Below are positions 6,496-6,875 of a stretch of 6,875 bases of DNA, one piece after another. The stretch comes from Flavobacteriales bacterium (GTDB lineage: Bacteria > Bacteroidota > Bacteroidia > Flavobacteriales_D > Crocinitomicaceae). Below the pieces are notes generated by a model. The model made no database searches. It was not told the DNA's origin and saw only the letters and a program-made list of their open reading frames with translations. The number at the start of each line of letters is the position of its first letter. Position 1 is the first letter of the stretch. Where the stretch lies: assembly GCA_009926905.1 (NCBI GenBank), contig RFNX01000279.1:1-6875 (forward strand), read 5' to 3'. A program made the translations under genes and the position numbers.

Positions 6496-6606
6496 AATTT
6501 GAAAATGAAATAATTCGAAGATTTGAAAATTGAAGGATTTTTTTTGTAAGCTAATGGATGAAAAATGAACCATAAAGGCTTCTCAATTAAGGAAAGAAAA
6601 TTAAGA
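6496..6606. repeat. Degenerate AT-rich intergenic repeats (TTTGAAAAT and TTAAG types)
   Basis: Between the promoter of the giant gene and the terminator at 6623, no gene is supported. The stretch holds AATTTGAAAATG (6496-6507), a degenerate AATTCGAAG (6512-6520) and ATTTGAAAATTGAAG (6521-6535), then AATTAAGGAAAGAAAATTAAG (6585-6605, the central part shared with the TTAAG cluster at 351-376). Similar degenerate repeats are familiar from intergenic DNA of Bacteroidota. No function can be assigned from this window. Confidence 0.4.
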
Positions 6607-6622
6607 AAAAAATGTTTATTGC

Positions 6623-6655
6623 AACAAAAAAGCGCCATGTTTCCTCGACGCTTTT
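6623..6655 (-). terminator. Rho-independent terminator of the gene ending at 6680
   Basis: On the minus strand AAAAGCGTCGAG (6655-6644) pairs with CATGGCGCTTTT (6639-6628) around a GAAA tetraloop. There are two G-U wobbles and one A-A mismatch near the loop, and a T tract follows. It matches the terminator at 417-449 in 32 of 33 bases, loop included, and begins about 24 bases after the TAA at 6680. Confidence 0.82.
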
Positions 6656-6679
6656 GATTTTATTGAATTAAAGTTTGGT

Positions 6680-6875
6680 TTACTGTTTTACAAATTGTTT
6701 AGTGTATGTTTCGTTGTTTGAAATAAAGCGAACTAAATACATTCCTCTACTCAATGATTCAATATTCAAATTGTGAATTACAGATGCATTAGTTGAACTG
6801 AAAAGTACTTTCCCACTTATATCAAGGATAGCAACATTTTCCATTAATTCTGTACCTTCGATGGTCAACAAATCA
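6680..6875 (-). CDS. C-terminal part of a T9SS type A cargo protein (5' end outside window)
   Basis: The last 64 codons plus TAA (6680-6682) are visible and the frame stays open to the right edge, so no start lies in the window. The TTG at 6871 is simply a Leu codon in the running frame (…DLLTIEG). The sequence is a T9SS type A sorting domain missing its first few residues: DLLTIEGTELMENVAILD, then SGKVLFSS, the NIESLSRGMYLVRFI block, and a basic end TKQFVKQ. It aligns strand for strand with the end of the giant protein (MDMNGKVIY, GMYLLQIS), but it is not a close copy. The identity of the cargo upstream cannot be seen. The terminator at 6623-6655 makes it transcriptionally separate from the giant gene. 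Confidence 0.85.
   Translation of the reverse strand, partial: DLLTIEGTELMENVAILDISGKVLFSSTNASVIHNLNIESLSRGMYLVRFISNNETYTKQFVKQ

Noticed and set aside
6453..6638. A 61-codon open frame on the minus strand between the two genes
   Set aside because: It would cross the terminator hairpin and the AT-rich repeats and run into the promoter of the giant gene. Its composition is that of translated AT-rich intergenic DNA.

Overview
The window is AT-rich and reads entirely on the minus strand. It looks like the chromosome of a member of the Bacteroidota, probably Flavobacteriia or a relative. The evidence is two C-terminal domains of the type IX secretion system (T9SS) type A class, PKD-like and Ig-like domain arrays of the style usual in flavobacterial surface proteins, promoters resembling the Bacteroidota -33/-7 type, and A-rich leaders without a Shine-Dalgarno sequence. 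No RNA gene, CRISPR array, insertion sequence or attachment site was recognised.

Layout, in the direction of transcription (right to left): (1) 6680-6875 is the 3' end of a T9SS cargo gene that runs off the right edge. (2) 6623-6655 is its hairpin terminator. (3) 6415-6447 is a promoter with an AAGGG-N4-CCCTT inverted repeat. (4) 471-6391 is one giant gene for a modular secreted surface protein of about 1973 residues, broken by a one-base deletion near 3997-3999. Its parts are a signal peptide, 14 propeller-type Asp-box-like repeats, an Ig-like domain, four 80-residue Ig/PKD-like repeats, six PKD-like domains, three Fn3-like repeats and a T9SS sorting domain. (5) 417-452 is a second copy of the terminator. 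(6) 348-410 is an imperfect inverted repeat. (7) 247-280 is a second copy of the promoter module. (8) 1-222 is the 5' end of another secreted protein gene, leaving at the left edge.

Each gene appears to be transcribed alone, with its own promoter and terminator. The genes look linked by export route (Sec signal peptide, then T9SS) and possibly by a shared promoter operator, not by a metabolic pathway. The main points of interest are the frameshift, which separates the signal peptide from the surface-sorting domain, the 14-unit propeller array with its recently homogenised DNA repeats, and the near-identical promoter and terminator modules flanking unrelated cargo genes.
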